From: Didymodactylos carnosus
Taxonomy: Eukaryota > Rotifera > Eurotatoria > Philodinida > Philodinidae
Direction: 5' to 3'
Assembly (NCBI GenBank): GCA_905250885.1
Contig: CAJNOQ010000974.1
Coordinates: forward strand, 1-38,176
DNA: 38,176 nt
In this document: piece after piece, positions 26,631 through 38,036 of the stretch
How the letters are laid out: every line of letters begins with the position of its first letter
Numbering within the stretch: the first letter of the stretch is position 1
The notes under the pieces: generated by a model
Told to the model about the DNA's origin: nothing
What the model saw: only the letters and a program-made list of their open reading frames with translations
Database searches by the model: none
Program-made: the position numbers and the translations under genes

Positions 26631-26752
26631 TGGATCTGTTGACTTCACACAATTGCAATCTAGTTTATTTTTTGTATTTCTTATGCGGTAAGGGTTTAAT
26701 GAACAGATAATTAACATCAATTTTCTTTACACGAGGTATAATATCCTACACG

Positions 26753-26883
26753 AAAAATTTCAGTGTGGTACTGCCAGTGCACACCGATGCACATGGCATG
26801 CCATCGGTCACTGGCACTGGCTGACACTGGTGTGCACCCGTACCCAGCAAGTGCCAATGTATTAATGCTACACTGAAATTTTT
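26753..26883. mobile_element. Small terminal-inverted-repeat element (MITE-like) with nested palindromes
   Basis: AAAAATTTCAGTGT (26753-26766) and ACACTGAAATTTTT (26870-26883) are perfect 14-bp terminal inverted repeats 131 bp apart end to end. Inside are GTGCACACC (26777-26785) paired with GGTGTGCAC (26829-26837), and a central palindrome ATGGCATGCCAT (26793-26804). The interior is GC-rich against AT-rich flanks and cannot code. No clear target-site duplication is visible. This is the pattern of a non-autonomous DNA transposon or foldback element. Confidence 0.65.
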
Positions 26884-27133
26884 TTAAACAGTTTAATTAG
26901 TATTTTAGTATGGAAAAGTCAATTTTGTTATGGTTGTTTATACTGGGTTTTGTATTAGAATGCGGTACATGATCAATACCACATTGACATGCCAAAAACC
27001 ATTCGGCACTCGTCTTATGAGAAGGAAAAGATGAAATCAGAAAGATATTCGAAATATTAGAAGTATCTTGTGATGTTAATATAGACAAAAATTGACAAAA
27101 AAAACAAAATGGTGATTTTGAAAACAAAACTTT

Positions 27134-27230
27134 GGCACTGGTAAGCATCGATGCGAGATTTTTACAGTCTTTCTGGCATCGATGCGCATCCGTGTACAAC
27201 CAGTGTCGATAAAATATTTTTTTGTAGGGT
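27134..27230. mobile_element. Second hairpin element, probably related to 26753-26883
   Basis: CACTGGT (27136-27142) pairs with ACCAGTG (27199-27205), enclosing two copies of the palindrome GCATCGATGC (27145-27154 and 27176-27185). The right edge TTTGTAGGG resembles in inverted form the CCTACA just left of the first element (26745-26750), and both share CACTGG and GATGC words. A diverged relative is the simplest reading. Confidence 0.4.
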
Positions 27231-28144
27231 AATTTTAAAACTTTTTTCGATATAAAACGACAAATATTACGAGACGTTTGAAAACTCTGTTTCATCCACC
27301 TCTGGTATAGGCATCTTTATTTGGCAGGTTTCCCTTTTTTTCATCCTTCATTTTCTCCTCGACATGAGAATAGAGAAGTCAATGAGAGCGATTTAATGAT
27401 TGAAACAAGATTTAAAAGACATATAACTCGATTCAACAGGACACTGAAAAACTCAATCAATTCTGAGATCGTTCTACTGCGAGACTCAAAAGAGAATTTT
27501 TCTCTTGTACAAAATCCTTTGTTGATTTTTGCACGTTATTTCATCTATACAGATTTGTTCAGTGAATGGATCCACGACTATCTTTTTGGACAATATGAAT
27601 GTACAAAACAACATTGGATTTTATAGAACAAAAAATTTTCTATTATTTTCTGTTTAAAAAGAAATCTTGAAAGTACGTGAAGTATATAGAAAATTGTCAA
27701 AATAAATTTCTCATTTTAGAATTATCCATTATTATATTGATGAATTTTGTTGAGTTGTATGTAAAAAGAATGTTAGAAATATACCAATAAGATAAATTTT
27801 TTAGTGTCAGTCATCTATGGGGGGGGTGTATTTAAATTTTATCTGATAAAAATATCTTTGGTATATCGTGAGTGGATATGAATGTTTTCGGAGTTGACAA
27901 GACTTTTATTTATATCTTTTTGAGAAAAAGGATCTTATTGAATATTTTAATTAATAATATGTATTTGACTCTGTGTATGCATATTCTTTTACTAAATGTT
28001 TTTTTCATCATGATGAGAACAAAATTTTTATTTCAAAAAAGTCAGAAATGAAAAATCTTTTTTTGAAATCATATTGATCTGTTGAATAAATATAACATGT
28101 AAAACATATGTCAACTTTTATTTCAGATTTTTAGTGATTATAGG

Positions 28145-31100
28145 ATGTCTCAGCCGTTGCAATTATCGGCTACAAAATGTCCGACAGATGAATTATCACT
28201 ATTAAATTGTGCAATAATTAATGAAAAAGATATTGATCCAAAACGATTCAGGTATCCAAAACAAATAGTCGATAAAGAATTGATCATTTTATTTATTTAT
28301 TTATTTATTTTTCTACAGACATATTGAAGTGATGACTGGTGTTACATCAAAATTTATATTTACAACAAAATCTTATTCACATTTACCACAAGGAAAAATT
28401 GGATTTAACAATTTTCAGGTAATTAAAAATATATTGATAATAAAAGAGAAGATATCAATTTTATTTTTTTGATTTTGTAGAGAAAATGGGCAAGTATCGA
28501 ACTCGAACGTCCATATCAAATTCGACCGTATACATTTGATAAAAATGTACAGTCTATAGCCATATTAGTGCTTGAGGTCGATTTTATGAATAAAAAAAAG
28601 TGAGTAATAATACAACAATGACATTTTTTCTTTTTGATTTAATACAGAGAGAGAGTATTTAATCTTTTTATTCTAGTGTAACAGCAGATCCATATGATAC
28701 AGATAAAATGGCCGTCGAATTTCTTCAACAATTTACGGATCATGCATTTACCGTTGGACAATCTGTAAAGATAATAAAATATTTTTTGTATTATTTTAAA
28801 ATAATTTTTTCTTAACTTTTGTTCTAGATAGCATTTCAATTTATGGACAAAAAACTTTTATCAGTTATTGTGAAAGAAATTAATGGTTTGTTTACTATTT
28901 ATATTTTTATGGATTTTAAATCCGTTTTTATTTTATTAAAATCTCTTGTTTTTTTGTTTTTTAGCTGCTGATTTATCGGCAGTAGCCCGTGGTCAAAATT
29001 CAAAAGCAAAAAAAATTGATTTCGGTGTAACATTACCAAATACAACGGTTGTATTTGAGCGAGGTGAAGCAACAGCAATAAATTTGATTGGAAAATCAAA
29101 AGGGTAAATAAATAAACTATCTCTATGTTATTAAAGTTATTTAAATTTATTTCTTTTTATTTGCAGAAAAACACAATTTGTTTCAATTATAAATCCAGAT
29201 TTTGATTTTAAAACAATTGGTATTGGTGGACTTGATAATGAATTTAATGCCATATTTCGTCGTGCATTTGCATCACGTGTATTTCCACCAGAAATTGTTT
29301 ATCAACTCGGTAAAAATAAATAAAAATTGAATAAATAATGTGTATGAAAACTGTTAATATTCTTCTTTATATTTTAGGTATGAAACATTGTCGAGGTATT
29401 CTATTGTTTGGTCCACCAGGCACAGGAAAAACTCTCATGGCTCGGTAAATTATAGAATACAATAATCTGAATTATTTTTCTTTAAATCTAATTAATTTTT
29501 AATAGACAAATTGGTAAAATGTTAAATGCTCGTGAACCAAAAATTGTCAATGGTCCACAAATCTTAGATAAATATGTGGGTGAATCTGAAGCAAATATTC
29601 GAAAGTTATTTGCGGAGGCAGAAGATGAAGAAAAACGAGTAGGTGTTTACGAATTATCTATATATTATACAAAAAATAAATAATAACATGATTTTAATGT
29701 TTCTAGTCTGGTCCAAACAGTGGTTTACATATAATTATATTTGATGAAATTGATGCCATTTGCAAAAGTCGTGGCTCAGTGGTACGATCAATTTTAGTTG
29801 TCTATAATATAAAAAATATGTTTTATTTCGAAAATTTTTAGGCTAGTGGTGCTGGAGTCCATGATACAGTTGTAAATCAATTATTATCAAAAATTGATGG
29901 TGTTGATCAATTAAACAATATTCTTATTATTGGTAAATAATTTATATGAAAAAATTATATTAAATTATATAATTAAAGTTGATTATGTGTTTAGGTATGA
30001 CTAATCGTCGAGATATGATTGATGAAGCATTATTACGTCCTGGTCGTCTAGAAGTACAGATAGAAATTGGTAAAAGAATTAATTTTTTGTTCAATAATAT
30101 TTGATAGTACAGTTTAGATAAGATTAACTGTTATTAATATATTTTATTTATTCCATGTATCACTAACGCGTTAAATTATCTTCTTATTTTTAGGTTTACC
30201 GGATAAAAATGGCCGATTACAAATATTTAATATTCATACTGCACTTATGCGTCAAAATAATAAATTAGCTGATGATGTTGATTTAAAAGAATTTAGTGAA
30301 TTGACAAGAAATTTTAGTGGAGCAGAAATTGAAGGTCTTGTTCGAGCAGCTATGTCATTTGCAATGAATAGACATATTAAAGTAAATATGTGTATCATTT
30401 GATGATATGAAAATAATTATTATTTATTTGTTTTATTTAAGGCTGGAAAACATGTTGAAGTTGATCCGGATGCAGCTGATAAATTGAAAATTTGTCGAGC
30501 TGATTTTATGCACGCAGTCGAAAATGATATTAAACCGGTAAATAATATTCAAAACAAAATTGATAAAATTGAAAAATGATTTATAATTTGTATAAATAGG
30601 CATTTGGAGTTAGTAAGGAAGAATTTGATTTATATATCGCAAATGGTATATTAATATGGGGTCAAGCTGTCACAGATGTATTAGAAGAAGGACATTTACG
30701 TATTAGTCAAACAATCAAAAGTGAAATGACACCATTAGTATCCATATTAATTGAAGGTATTGAAATAAAGACTTTATCTATGAATTACATCAAATATTCT
30801 TATATTTTTATAGGTCCACCAAATAGTGGTAAAACAGCATTGGCCGCTCATATAGCATTATTATCAAAATTTCCATATTTAAAATTTTGTACAGCTCAAA
30901 CAATGTTAGGTAGGTTAGAATTCTATATCTAAATCTATGCTTTATTCATACTCAAGTTATGGGTATAAACATCGATATCTAGTGAGACTTTTCTATACAC
31001 AAAAAAATAAAAATGAATTGTTTATTATTATTTTTTATATATTTTAGGTTATACTGAAATTGCAAAATGTCAACAATTAAAAAAAATATTTGAAGATGCT

Positions 31101-31699
31101 CATAAATCAGCACTATCATGTGTTGTTGTTGATGAATTAGAAAGTTTTCTTGAATATGCACCAGTTGGGCCACGTTATTCAAATACTGTATTACAAACAT
31201 TAAAATTATTATTTAAACGTGCACCACCAAAAGGACGTAAATTACTTATTATAGCAACAACTTCCTATCGTGATATTCTAGAACAATTGGGTTTATCACA
31301 ATCATTTAGTAAAATCATACATGTATCGAATATGAGTAGTGGAAAACATGTACTTCATGTAATAAATGAAATTGAACATACGTTTAATGATGATGAAATG
31401 AAACATTTAGAAAAAACTCTTAATGATAAAAAGTAAGTAAAATTGAAATAGACGATGATTTCATTTTTTGGAGTGAAGAAGAGAAACAACATACTTAGAT
31501 AGAATTTATTCTGGAATAATGAGAAGCATTCAATAATGTTTTTTTGTTTTCTTTTTAATCATATTGACTTTTTTTCTGTAGGATATGGATTGGTATTAAA
31601 ACGTTGTTGGATTTAATTGAAGTCGCCAGACAAGCCGATGACAAATATCGTGTAGCGAGATTTCTAGCCACACTTGAAGAAGTGGGTGGTATGGTATAA
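28145..31699 (+). CDS. NSF: N-ethylmaleimide-sensitive factor, AAA+ ATPase (NSF)
   Basis: Hexameric ATPase that, with SNAP adaptors, takes apart SNARE complexes after membrane fusion. Eighteen exons: 28145-28251, 28319-28418, 28481-28599, 28677-28764, 28828-28885, 28965-29103, 29167-29309, 29378-29444, 29506-29638, 29707-29781, 29842-29932, 29995-30069, 30194-30381, 30442-30537, 30600-30756, 30814-30909, 31048-31432, 31582-31699. They give 2235 nt and 744 aa, the same length as human NSF. Order: N domain (about 1-205), D1, D2. D1 has Walker A GPPGTGKT (263-270), Walker [12 protein letters not shown] (D331, E332) and [17 protein letters not shown]2 has Walker A GPPNSGKT (546-553) and Walker [14 protein letters not shown] (D606, E607). 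Human D2 has DD at the Walker B position. Introns are 54-149 nt. It lies downstream of a long gene-free region. Confidence 0.97.
28290..28311 (+). repeat. (TTTA)n microsatellite in NSF intron 1
   Basis: About five TTTA units directly ahead of the acceptor of the first NSF intron, where they also serve as the T-rich tract before AG at 28317-28318. Confidence 0.75.
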
Positions 31700-33953
31700 A
31701 GTGTGAATCACAATACTACAGAATCACGTACATAGTTTTCTAAAATATGTCTTCATTTTGTTTTTGGTATCTTTATATAGTCAGTGTATGATGATGATGA
31801 TGATGACTAAGTCAAACTTAGATAATTATTTTAACATATGAACTTTTGAAAATTTTTTTGTTAAATCTCTTTTATATCCAGGCGCGATTTATTCAGGTAT
31901 TGAAATGTCAAATATTCTAATGTAGGTAAAAGAACAGACTAAAAATATTCAGAGAAATAATAAGTTGATGCATAAAGTTTATAACAAAACGTTTTTTTTT
32001 AACAACTTATGTATACTTTTTTTTTAATTTAAGTATGTATTTATGCTAGAAATTGAGAATGTAAAAGTTTAAATGATATAGTGGAATACTATTGCACTAT
32101 TTGCATAACATGAGAATGATTCTTGCTTTTTTTCATATGAGTATACTAATAACAACGTATGATTCGTGAACATTTGAGTCTTTTATTTTTGATAGATCAA
32201 GTTCAACATAGACTAACCTTCTTAGATCATCATCTGATTTTCAAGAGAATTTTTATCGATGAACAGTAATCAATTTCTTCAGATTTAATCAAGGGTTTAA
32301 GTTTTGTTTTGTTGCCGTTGCAAGTCATATATAGTCATCTTTAGTTTTTAGTTTGCGACTATACATACTTTGAGGGAGAAAAAAATATTTATTTTTATTT
32401 GTTTTTACATTTTCTGTTGATATTTTTTAGTATTAACAATTATTTTGATCTTGAATTATGCAAAACAACTGATTTAGTAAAATGTTTTTCTTTTTTTTAT
32501 TCCATCTCAATATTTCAGTATTCTCTCACATATCAGATGAATCTCATTTTGATTTCTTTTCATTATTTTAATTTAGCGATAATATTTAGACTACTAAGCA
32601 TAAATCTTATGTTTATCCTAAATTACAAAAACCGAAGTTTCTATTCTTGTCCTTGATTTTCGTTTGAATGGTAGTAGAAAAATTAGACGAGGCTGTCTGT
32701 TTGAGTATGACAGTGTCCTTGATGTACACTGTGATAAATAATCATTAGTTCTAACTTCAATTCAGGCGAGTTGTCAAAGCAAGGGTTCTATGCATTCGAA
32801 TGTTGTATATAAATTTTTAATGGTAAACACCTTCCTTTACGTTTTTTTTTGTTTTTTTTTATCATATCTTTATGTAACGCTCTTTTGGTTCTCAAACCTA
32901 TACCCATTTTTCTTTATTACCCATTTTTTCTACTGTGCCTATGTACACTACTTGAGGAAGTATGTAACAGTTCTTAGAGCTATGTGCATTATTTTTTTTT
33001 CCTATTCTTTTTCTTGTTCTTCTTCTTCTTCTCCTTCTGTTATAAAAATAAATCTAGTCAAAGTAATTAATTATTTCCATATTAAAGTTTTGCTCTATAT
33101 TTTTTTTGCAATTCTTTACATGTATGAATGAGTTTATTTTTAGTTTTTGTGTATATAAAATGTGCAATAAAACATGTGCAATGAAAAAAGAGTTCACTAT
33201 TCATAATATTATGTACATTCCTAAAAGTTAAGTCAAAAAGCTTTTTGCAAAAAAAATTTACATTGTGGAAAATGAACGTAATGTAGAAATAAAACCTTAG
33301 AGTCCATTTAAAAATATATACATAATAAAATCCTATAAATTTAAGTCATTTTCATCGTTAATAGGTCATTCTCAATAATATTTAATTATCTAGTCACATT
33401 TTTCTTTTGTATTTAAAAGTTTTAGTTGTGTATTTATTTTTATTATAACTGTGGATTAATATTTTATCTTTTTTTTTCTTTTAATGTGAGCGACACTATC
33501 GACAGATAAAATGTGTTATGCTGTGTATATTTGATATTTGTCATTTATTTTTGTTTCACTACTTCTTAATCAAATTAAAATATTATGCATCAATATGTTT
33601 TTTGTCCATATTGAAAGATAAAGCTTCATTTCACTGTAGTTGAAGTTGGTTGAATATACTAACATTGATTTCTTTGTCATTAGTCAATCTTACGCGGTTA
33701 GATGAGAAGATAATTAGGAAATAGATATTAAGCTCTTGCTTGAATATTGAATTAGAAAATTGACAACAGAAACAAGATTAATCAAATTTGTAGTTTTAAT
33801 GGATGAATAATAGTAGAAGAGATAATCTGACTCTTTTATAGTTTAAAAAAGAAATTGAATCGATTTTTATTTCAATGAATCGTTTAGCTGATGTACCTCT
33901 AATATTTCTAGAAATAATTTCTGACTATCATTTTAAAAATTAATTAAATAAAT
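31700..33953. other. Intergenic region between NSF and ATP6V0E
   Basis: 2.25 kb of AT-rich DNA without a supported gene. Two open frames of 85 and 113 codons (32399-32656, 32790-33131) are almost all Phe, Tyr, Ile and Leu, as expected from T-rich DNA, and I reject them. A short (ATG)n run lies near 31788-31805 and a (TTC)n run near 33016. An acceptor-like AATATTTCTAG ends at 33911, 42 nt before the next start codon. Confidence 0.6.
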
Positions 33954-34426
33954 ATGCAGAAATATGGAATATCTATCATTGTGTTTACTGTTTTCTGGGG
34001 TCTTATTGGCATTGTTTTACCCTTTATTATTCCAAAAGGTCCAAATCGAAGGTATGTTAAAAGTCTGTTTATTTCTAGTTCAATTAAACTGACCTTGAGT
34101 TATTTTTAGATTGATTCAAGTCATGTTAATGTTAACAGCTGCATGTTGTTGGTTATTGTAAGTAATAAAAAGATCTTGATTATTAAATAATTTTTTGTCA
34201 AATTTAATTTGAGAGATCAAAATATAAATTGTCATTTTTTTTAACATTAATTTCTTTTAAAAATTGATAACAAATCTTGTAAGTATTTTCTTCAAAATTT
34301 CTATTAATTTTTTGCTATTTTAGCTGGTTTTGTGTCTACATTCATCAACTAAATCCATTATTTGGACCACAATTGAAGAGTTTAACTGCTCGAGTATTAC
34401 GTATATTATGGGGTTCAGAATTTTGA
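33954..34426 (+). CDS. ATP6V0E: V-type proton ATPase subunit e
   Basis: Small two-span subunit of the membrane (Vo) sector of the vacuolar proton pump. Exons 33954-34051, 34110-34157 and 34324-34426 sum to 249 nt, 82 aa (human ATP6V0E1 is 81). A first membrane segment covers about residues 7-27. Then come IIPKGPNRR (human FIPKGPNRG), a second segment with LTAACCWLFWFCVYIHQ, and QLNPLFGPQLKSLTARVL, matching human AQLNPLFGPQLKNETI. The C-terminus (RILWGSEF) is diverged, as is common in this family. A candidate AATAAA lies at 34645-34650. Confidence 0.93.
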
Positions 34427-35467
34427 ACAATGTGGATTTTATTTGTTTAACAACGTTCATGTCTCTTTTCTCCGTGATGTTCGCTTATAATTCCATGTAT
34501 TTATTTATTTTTGGTTTCTTCGGTTTTTTTTTGTTCTTATATCCATTGTTGTCTATTTTATCATCCTTTCTGTTGTAATATATCATAATACATAACGAAC
34601 ATCAAGGTTTTAAATAACTTTGATTCAGAGGTAATGTAAAAAAAAATAAATACAGATTGTAAAAGAGGATAAGAACTGACAAGTTTTTAATAAAAGTTCG
34701 TACGATTCGAACTTACCTCTTTATTGACAATGTGGAAGGTATCGTAATAAAAATTATTCCGACAACTAGCTAATATCTTGGATATACGTCTTTTTCATTA
34801 ACTTTTTATGTCAATCTTCTATCGTACAACGTCATTTTTGGATATTTCATTTTTTGCCAAAAAAAAGAAAACGAAGATTAAACTGTGTAGACTTACCTGA
34901 ATATCAAAGTACAGCGCTCAACAGATTCGTTGAATCATTGATTTTAGTCCTTCTCAATTGTTAGATAAATAGCTGACTGACGTTTCTCACAGGTTTATTA
35001 ACATAATTCTTTTCTCATCAAAGAATAAACAAACGTGATCTAAGACAGTTTTACTAACGACGTATTTATTGCCTTTTTTTCCTCCGTTCTTGAGATACCA
35101 TCACGCTTGTCGTTTTTCTTTTTCTTTTCTTTCCTTGGTGGTATGTTTTCAGTATCTCACACGTTTTTTTTCGTGTGTAATGTTTGTCAGAAATGAAGAA
35201 AAAATACACAAGATTTGGACTTACCTCTATTAAAAAGTCAAAAACAAAACATTTATGTGTGTAAGAATATCGTTACTTTTTATTGTACGATCATATGTTG
35301 TTGTGTAATAAAGTAAAAGAAAAGAAGGCCGAACTTTGTGGTTTACGCAGTATACTGTCTTTATCATTGTGACGTTAGTAGTATTGATTACTCACAATTC
35401 GTATCTTGTTCTCGTTTTAGATCTGAAGTATCTAACGCCATATTCTGTAAGAAAAAATTTTTGAAAA
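34427..35467. other. Intergenic region between ATP6V0E and MGST3
   Basis: About 1.04 kb with no gene. It includes the ATP6V0E 3' end (AATAAA at 34645 and again at 34689). An acceptor-like CTCGTTTTAG ends at 35420, 47 nt upstream of the MGST3 start codon. Otherwise I see only AT-rich DNA with several short T tracts. Confidence 0.55.
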
Positions 35468-36480
35468 ATGAACACGTTAAGTGGACCAAAATTAGTTAGT
35501 ATTATTCTAACAAAAGAACATGGTTATGCAGGTATTTAAAATGTTACTAAAGTATATAAAAGTTCAAGTGTTCAATTGTTTTTTTTCAGCTGGTGTTGCT
35601 CTTAGTTCGTGGGTTGCTCTGCAATATATGGGTGTCAGAGTTATGAAAGCCAGAAAGAGGTTTGTAAATTTTTAAGTGTAATTGAACTAAAGATAGAACT
35701 AAGAGATGGTCAAGAAAGAAAGGATGTACGTACTTCTAAAACCATTCAAGGAGGATCAATCTCTCTCTCAGATTTCGTCTAATGAGTATAAAACGTATTG
35801 TTTATTTTTGATTTAAGCTTAATTCTTTCAGAATAGAAGCAAAACTAAATCTATTCTGGCGTTCTAAAAGTTAAACTATTGAAAATATAATATCAGTTTT
35901 GTACAAATATACGACGAACTCGAACAGATGAACTTAGCTTTGTAGATGATTGCTAAACTAAATTTACTGTTTCATAATGTATTCTGTAGAATAGCTGAAG
36001 TTGTATAGTCGATTCGACGTTACCAGTGCTAGTTTTTTCTAGATGGAATGTCAATTATCCAAAATTATACGCTGATGAACAGAGTGATGAGCATGGCAGA
36101 GAATTTAATTGCGTTCAACGTGGACGTAAGCAGTTAATTATTTTTTTTATTAGATATGATATTAAATATATAATTTGTTTATATAGATCAAAATACGTTG
36201 GAAAATTATCCCCAATTTTTAATGTTGCTCGGCTTAGGTTCTATTAAATATCCATTGGTCTCTTCAATTGGTGGTGGTATATGGATAGTAGGACGTCTTC
36301 TTTATTTTCATGTAAGTGTGGAAAGGAGATTATTAGATATTTTCTATCTATTTTTTATTTGGTGTATAGGGCTATGCAACTGGTAATCCTAAAAATCGTC
36401 AATGGGGTTCATTTCAATACATTGGCATTTTCACGATGTTGGGATGTGCAGTAAAAATGATTTATGATTTAGTAATTTAA
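35468..36480 (+). CDS. MGST3: Microsomal glutathione S-transferase 3 (MAPEG family)
   Basis: Integral membrane enzyme of the MAPEG family with glutathione transferase/peroxidase activity, acting in the ER or outer mitochondrial membrane. Exons 35468-35531, 35590-35659, 36043-36125, 36187-36311 and 36370-36480 sum to 453 nt, 150 aa (human 152). VMKARKRWNVNYPKLYAD matches human VSKARKKYKVEYPIMYST. The family signature is FNCVQRGHQNTLENYPQF (human FNCIQRAHQNTLEVYPPF). WIVGRLLYFHGYATGNP (human WIVGRVLYAYGYYTGEP) carries the conserved Arg and Tyr residues. Four hydrophobic segments are visible. The second intron (35660-36042, 383 nt) is much longer than the other three (57-61 nt) but shows no feature I recognise. 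AATAAA lies at 36639-36644. Confidence 0.94.
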
Positions 36481-37489
36481 AATTATTGCATAACAGTTAT
36501 TCGTGTACGCTTTTATATTTTATATCGGTTAAACACGTATAGAAAATACATCGTTTTGGTAGAAGTTAAATAGCTGGCTCGTTTTTAATAGTCTAGCCGT
36601 TTTTAATATGTTTAAGAAAAAACGTCATATTAGTTTTTAATAAATTCTTTTTGTCTGTCAGAAAACAAGTCCAACAGATGGCACTTCTATTTTGAAAAAT
36701 TTTAAAAAAAGAACACAAATATGTTATTTTATGAGATTGTGGAGCGATAGATTTAATCTGAAAAGCGAATTAGCATAGTCCGATCAATAGAAATATTACA
36801 AAGGTCGAAACGGCATCATATTTAATCCTACCAATTATAAATCCCACAAAATTCATCATTTCAACGAAGTTAAAACTTCTCAACTTTTCTGTCATTTGAC
36901 TCTGCAAACTTTATAAAAACACTCGATTAAATTAAATAATTTTTGCTTTTTAGTTTAACTTGTCGTAGAAGAAAAGAAAAAGTATTAAAAAGCTGGTCAG
37001 TTTTAGTGTTAACTACACATATTAATTGATGAAGCAAACTGTGTCCATATTTATATTCGCCCATTAATTTCTATTTATCAACGACCAACAAATTACAGTA
37101 AAAAAATTTATTCTACTTCCTTTTTCATTTCACATACATTTCTTATACTAAATATTTACATCAGTGCAGCTATGAGGACAATCGCTTTGTTATGTATCTT
37201 CGTTACTCAACATTACTTTCGCTACAAAATTCAAGATAATTGACGGCATACCGCAATCGCCACACCGATAAAAATCAACGACACCTCTAAATGAGAACAA
37301 TCCCGCACATTTTACATGCACTAGCAACTTCACAACTAATAAAAAATTCGATTATTTTTTCCTGTAGTGTATAAACCTATATCTCAATCAGTTAACTCCT
37401 TTCACCAACATTAAAACACTCACATTCAATCATCAGTATTATACAGTACGCGGAACATAACTTTTCTGCTGAACTGATACAAATCCGTA
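36481..37489. other. Downstream region of MGST3
   Basis: About 1 kb without a gene. AATAAA at 36639-36644 is the likely MGST3 poly(A) signal, 159 nt past the stop. From about 37,160 the base composition becomes richer in C and A up to the inverted repeat, which hints that the mobile element may begin here. Confidence 0.5.
36639..36644 (+). terminator. Poly(A) signal of MGST3
   Basis: AATAAA in the context TTTTTAATAAATTC, 159 nt after the stop codon. Plausible by distance. Confidence 0.45.
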
Positions 37490-38036
37490 TCGATGATTGT
37501 CTAACGAGGGAACCTTTCCACGTGTCCGACCGCTTTTTTAACTAAATGCGGTAGTTTATAGGTAATCGACCATGCTGATTCCAAATATGACAGCCGTTTC
37601 AGCCCATTGGCGTTTCCTAACCTGTTTCTGGAATACTGGTTTTTCGGAAACCTTGAAAAAGCCCTATGGGTATTTTTAAATAAGTCACTGTAGCCCGCGA
37701 AATTCTGAGTAAGATGAGATATCTACCAGCTCCACGCGACCCATCTTTACAAAATTATAGAATTTACAAGAAAAGCCCTAAATTCATCCTTCCTTCTTCT
37801 TTCTTTACCTCTGAGATGACAATAAACATTTAATGGGCTACAGTTGTGACTTATTTAGAACAACTCGTGGGAAGGTTTCCGAAAAACCAGTATTCCAGAA
37901 AGCGGTTAGGAAACGCCAAAGGGCAAAAACGGCTATCATATTCGGAATCAGCATGGTCGATTACCTATGAACTACCGCATTTAGTTAGAAATCCGGTCCG
38001 ACAACTGCAAAGGTTCCCTCGTCAATTCATCGTCTA
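37490..38036. mobile_element. Large imperfect inverted repeat (foldback or long-TIR element)
   Basis: Bases about 37490-37696 are the imperfect reverse complement of about 37834-38036, with a spacer of roughly 135 nt. Shared blocks include GGTAATCGACCATGCTGATT (37561-37580) and ACTGGTTTTTCGGAAACCTT (37635-37654), each present inverted in the right arm, as well as ACTAAATGCGGTAGTT and TGGCGTTTCCTAACC. Differences are mostly single substitutions plus a few short indels, perhaps 10-15%. Neither arm codes convincingly. Likely a foldback transposon, a MITE, or two inverted copies of a dispersed repeat. The right edge is close to the window end. Confidence 0.8.

Larger units (their letters stand above)
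21309..28144. other. Long gene-free region with small hairpin repeats
   Basis: 6.8 kb of AT-rich DNA between GNPAT and NSF. AATAAA at 21502-21507 is the likely GNPAT poly(A) signal. I found no gene: frames are short, do not chain by phase and show no family signature. From about 25,940 to 27,630 the texture changes to more open frames on both strands and locally higher GC, with two hairpin-rich elements (26753-26883, 27134-27230) and a GC-rich stem at 26608-26630. That part looks like mobile-element debris. An eight-G run occurs near 27819. An acceptor-like TTTATTTCAG ends at 28126, 18 nt before the NSF ATG. Confidence 0.6.

Noticed and set aside
26565..26645. tRNA or tRNA-derived SINE
   Set aside because: TGACCTAGTGG resembles an A box with one mismatch and there is a GC-rich stem, but I find no B box, acceptor stem or cloverleaf on either strand.
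26897..27295. 132-codon minus-strand open frame
   Set aside because: It runs straight through the hairpin element at 27134-27230, and its residues follow the palindromes. No known domain.
27321..27626. 101-codon plus-strand open frame
   Set aside because: No ATG at its start in a good context, no recognisable similarity, and it lies in probable repeat debris.
32399..33131. Two Phe/Tyr/Ile-rich open frames that look like membrane proteins
   Set aside because: T-rich DNA generates such hydrophobic frames by chance. They lack family motifs and intron structure.
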